23,534 nt of DNA from Leptospirillum sp. Its GTDB lineage: Bacteria > Nitrospirota > Leptospirillia > Leptospirillales > Leptospirillaceae. The stretch lies in NCBI GenBank assembly GCA_027346125.1, contig DAIEST010000140.1:1-23534 (forward strand), given 5' to 3'. Below, piece by piece: positions 22,534 through 23,534 of the stretch. Made by a program: the position numbers and the translations under genes. Every line of letters begins with the position of its first letter. Position 1 is the first letter of the stretch. The notes beneath the pieces were generated by a model. It saw only the letters and a program-made list of their open reading frames with translations, was not told the origin of the DNA and made no database searches.

Positions 22534-23020
22534 AGAACCCTCTCGTCTGGACTCTTCCCGGACAGGGACAGGACAAACGGCCATACAGTTAAAGTTTCGG
22601 GATCCAGCAAACGGCTCCCCTTCGTTTCCACCTCCACAGCAGAGGTGAGCAATCGGCCAAACACACAACTCTTCCCGCAGGAAGAGCCCGCCCGCAATAG
22701 ATCTCCCTGTCCGGTCACGACCGGACTTCCCTGAACAAAGCCTTCTCCGCAAGGAGAAGGCCCTTCGGGAACAATATGCCCGGACAGGAATATCCCCACG
22801 AACTCAAAATCTGCCCTTAAGGAAAATCCAACAGAAGAACAATGAATGATTCCCCGGAAGAGACCATAGACGGGATCCCGCCATCGCTGATTGTATCGTC
22901 AAGGGGAGCAGTTCAAGATCGAACCCAATAGGGGATGACCGGCGCATAAGCCGCCGCTGCGGAATTCACTAAGGTCCCAAAGGCGTGAAGGCGTGCCCAA
23001 TTACTGTTTCAAGCATCTAC
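22534..23020 (-). promoter_or_regulatory. Long structured leader region upstream of rho
   Basis: This gene-free stretch runs from the likely rho promoter to the rho start. On the minus strand four perfect hairpins follow each other: GCCTTCTCC/GGAGAAGGC with a four-base loop (22740-22761), GTCCGGT/ACCGGAC (22709-22726), CTCTTCC/GGAAGAG (22669-22686) and CACCTC/GAGGTG (22629-22647). Further upstream are CGGCG/CGCCG (22940-22956) and the palindrome CGGGATCCCG (22871-22880). The second and third hairpins have alternative partners near the rho ribosome site. I do not recognise a known riboswitch or ribosomal leader. A minus-strand open frame of 89 codons (22530-22799) also exists but lacks a ribosome site and protein similarity I can name. 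Confidence 0.55.
22557..22788. repeat. Paired repeats in the rho leader
   Basis: The ten-base string CCCGGACAGG occurs at 22557-22566 and 22779-22788 in direct orientation. Its complement TCCCTGTCCGG lies between them at 22704-22714 and pairs perfectly over 11 bases with 22558-22568 and over nine with the other copy. The middle copy is also one arm of the hairpin at 22709-22726. Also, CTCTTCCCG is found at both 22669 and 22552 on the plus strand. Confidence 0.7.
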
Positions 23021-23027
23021 AGATATC

Positions 23028-23054
23028 AATATATGATAGAGAGGCCTTTGTCAA
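23028..23054 (-). promoter_or_regulatory. Candidate promoter of the rho transcript
   Basis: On the minus strand TTGACA (23054-23049) is followed after 15 bases by TATATT (23033-23028). The spacer is short, which lowers confidence. The -10 element lies inside a palindrome TATCA-N5-TGATA (23024-23038), a possible operator. An alternative start is TTGAAC (22916-22911) with TACAAT (22895-22890), also 15 bases apart. Confidence 0.4.
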
Positions 23055-23087
23055 GAATCAGGGGGGCACTGCAAGGCCCCCTGATTC
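23055..23087 (-). terminator. Terminator-like hairpin after the cytochrome gene
   Basis: GAATCAGGGGG and CCCCCTGATTC form an 11-pair stem with a short loop, starting 15 bases after the cytochrome stop codon. On the minus strand it is followed by only TTGACA-type sequence rather than a long T-run, so termination may be partial or Rho-assisted. The rho promoter candidate begins immediately after it. Confidence 0.55.
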
Positions 23088-23102
23088 CCCGTTCTACTGC
23101 TA

Positions 23103-23534
23103 TTACTTCGCTGCAGTGTTCAGAAACTCTGGCTTCAGATTCCCTGCAGCTTCTTCATGGACAGGCTGTTTGGAAACCCAGTCGGCCGAACCGGCGACAC
23201 AATCCATATCACCGCCGCAACCAAGACTTCTCTCATAAATGGCAGCTTCCCAGGCCTGCTTCTCGGTGATCTGACCGGCGCTCACGAAGCCGACCATTGC
23301 GGGCTGGAGGGGGGAACCGTTGGAAATGACCCAAAACATTTCCCCAACCGTCCGGACCTGCTCGAACTGCTTGTTGGTAAAATTCCGGGGAGCGGGATCC
23401 ATTCCGGCAGCGCCTGGACCATTGCCATCACCGGCCTGTCCATGGCAGGTATAGCAGGTCCCTGCTCCGTTAAACACTTCCTTGCCCTTGGCAATCATAT
23501 CTGCCGTCACGGGGAAGGGTGGTTTCATCGCCTT
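23103..23534 (-). CDS. c-type cytochrome, C-terminal part (partial)
   Basis: A class-I-like monoheme cytochrome c domain that would carry electrons outside the inner membrane. The heme motif CYTCH (ATG-numbering C25, C28, H29) is followed by DGNGPGAAGMDPAPRNF, and a likely axial methionine lies in GSPLQPAMVGF (M78). The C-terminal part contains two extra cysteines (LGCGGDMDC) that could form a disulphide. An ATG is present at 23528, but the frame stays open to the window edge and no signal peptide is seen. The true start, with its export signal or further domains, therefore probably lies beyond the window. The stop is TAA at 23103. Confidence 0.85.
   Translation of the reverse strand, partial: KAMKPPFPVTADMIAKGKEVFNGAGTCYTCHGQAGDGNGPGAAGMDPAPRNFTNKQFEQVRTVGEMFWVISNGSPLQPAMVGFVSAGQITEKQAWEAAIYERSLGCGGDMDCVAGSADWVSKQPVHEEAAGNLKPEFLNTAAK

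Noticed and set aside
22530..22752. N-terminal extension of Rho up to 22752
   Set aside because: The extra residues match no Rho domain, and ATG 22533 has a good ribosome site followed by the standard MNLAELKEKS start.
22921..22960. tRNA-like loop CATAA with GGGTTCGA nearby
   Set aside because: No acceptor or D/T stems can be folded with correct spacing, so it is not a tRNA.

Overview
The window reads as chromosomal housekeeping DNA from a moderately GC-rich bacterium. Gene content and order (rpsU-yqeY-dnaG-rpoD, and rho-rpmE-prfA-prmC-murA-his) fit the Nitrospirota or neighbouring deep-branching Proteobacteria. My best guess is a Leptospirillum-like organism, at about even confidence, because no rRNA gene is present. 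I see no transposase, integrase, CRISPR array or phage gene.

Layout. (1) 1-1599: the tail of a DHH-family phosphoesterase (+), then on the minus strand an RluB/RsuA-type pseudouridine synthase followed by an hsp20 gene with one in-frame TAA. hsp20 has a promoter with both consensus hexamers inside the 3' end of the synthase gene and a strong terminator. (2) 1600-2641: a small lytic transglycosylase (+) converging on a small two-helix membrane protein (-). (3) 10146 down to 2840 (-): an extended macromolecular-synthesis cluster, rpsU-yqeY-dnaG-rpoD-tRNA(CAT)-COG1579 zinc-ribbon gene-rnhA-rnpB-HD phosphohydrolase. The two RNA genes fit almost without gaps between the proteins. (4) 10439-10747 (+): an HU-family DNA-binding protein, divergent from rpsU. 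(5) 22533 down to 10765 (-): a nearly gapless 12-kb string, rho-rpmE-prfA-prmC-murA-hisG-hisD-hisC-hisB-hisH-hisA-hisF-hisIE-HIT protein. (6) 22534-23102: a long non-coding stretch before rho with four strong hairpins and mutually exclusive long-range pairings. (7) 23103-23534 (-): the C-terminal part of a c-type cytochrome, cut by the window edge.

How the genes work together. Cluster 3 combines translation (S21, tRNA), replication priming (DnaG), transcription initiation (sigma-70) and RNA processing (RNase HI-like protein, RNase P RNA). Cluster 5 combines transcription termination (Rho), ribosome and release-factor functions (L31, RF1 and its methyltransferase), the first committed step of peptidoglycan synthesis (MurA) and most of histidine biosynthesis. 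HisG is the short form, so a HisZ partner and a histidinol-phosphate phosphatase must be encoded elsewhere.

The most interesting signals are the structured rho leader, apparent non-standard start codons of hisG (ATA) and dnaG (no ATG, GTG or TTG at the expected place), the in-frame stop in hsp20, and the tight packing of tRNA and rnpB into a protein operon.
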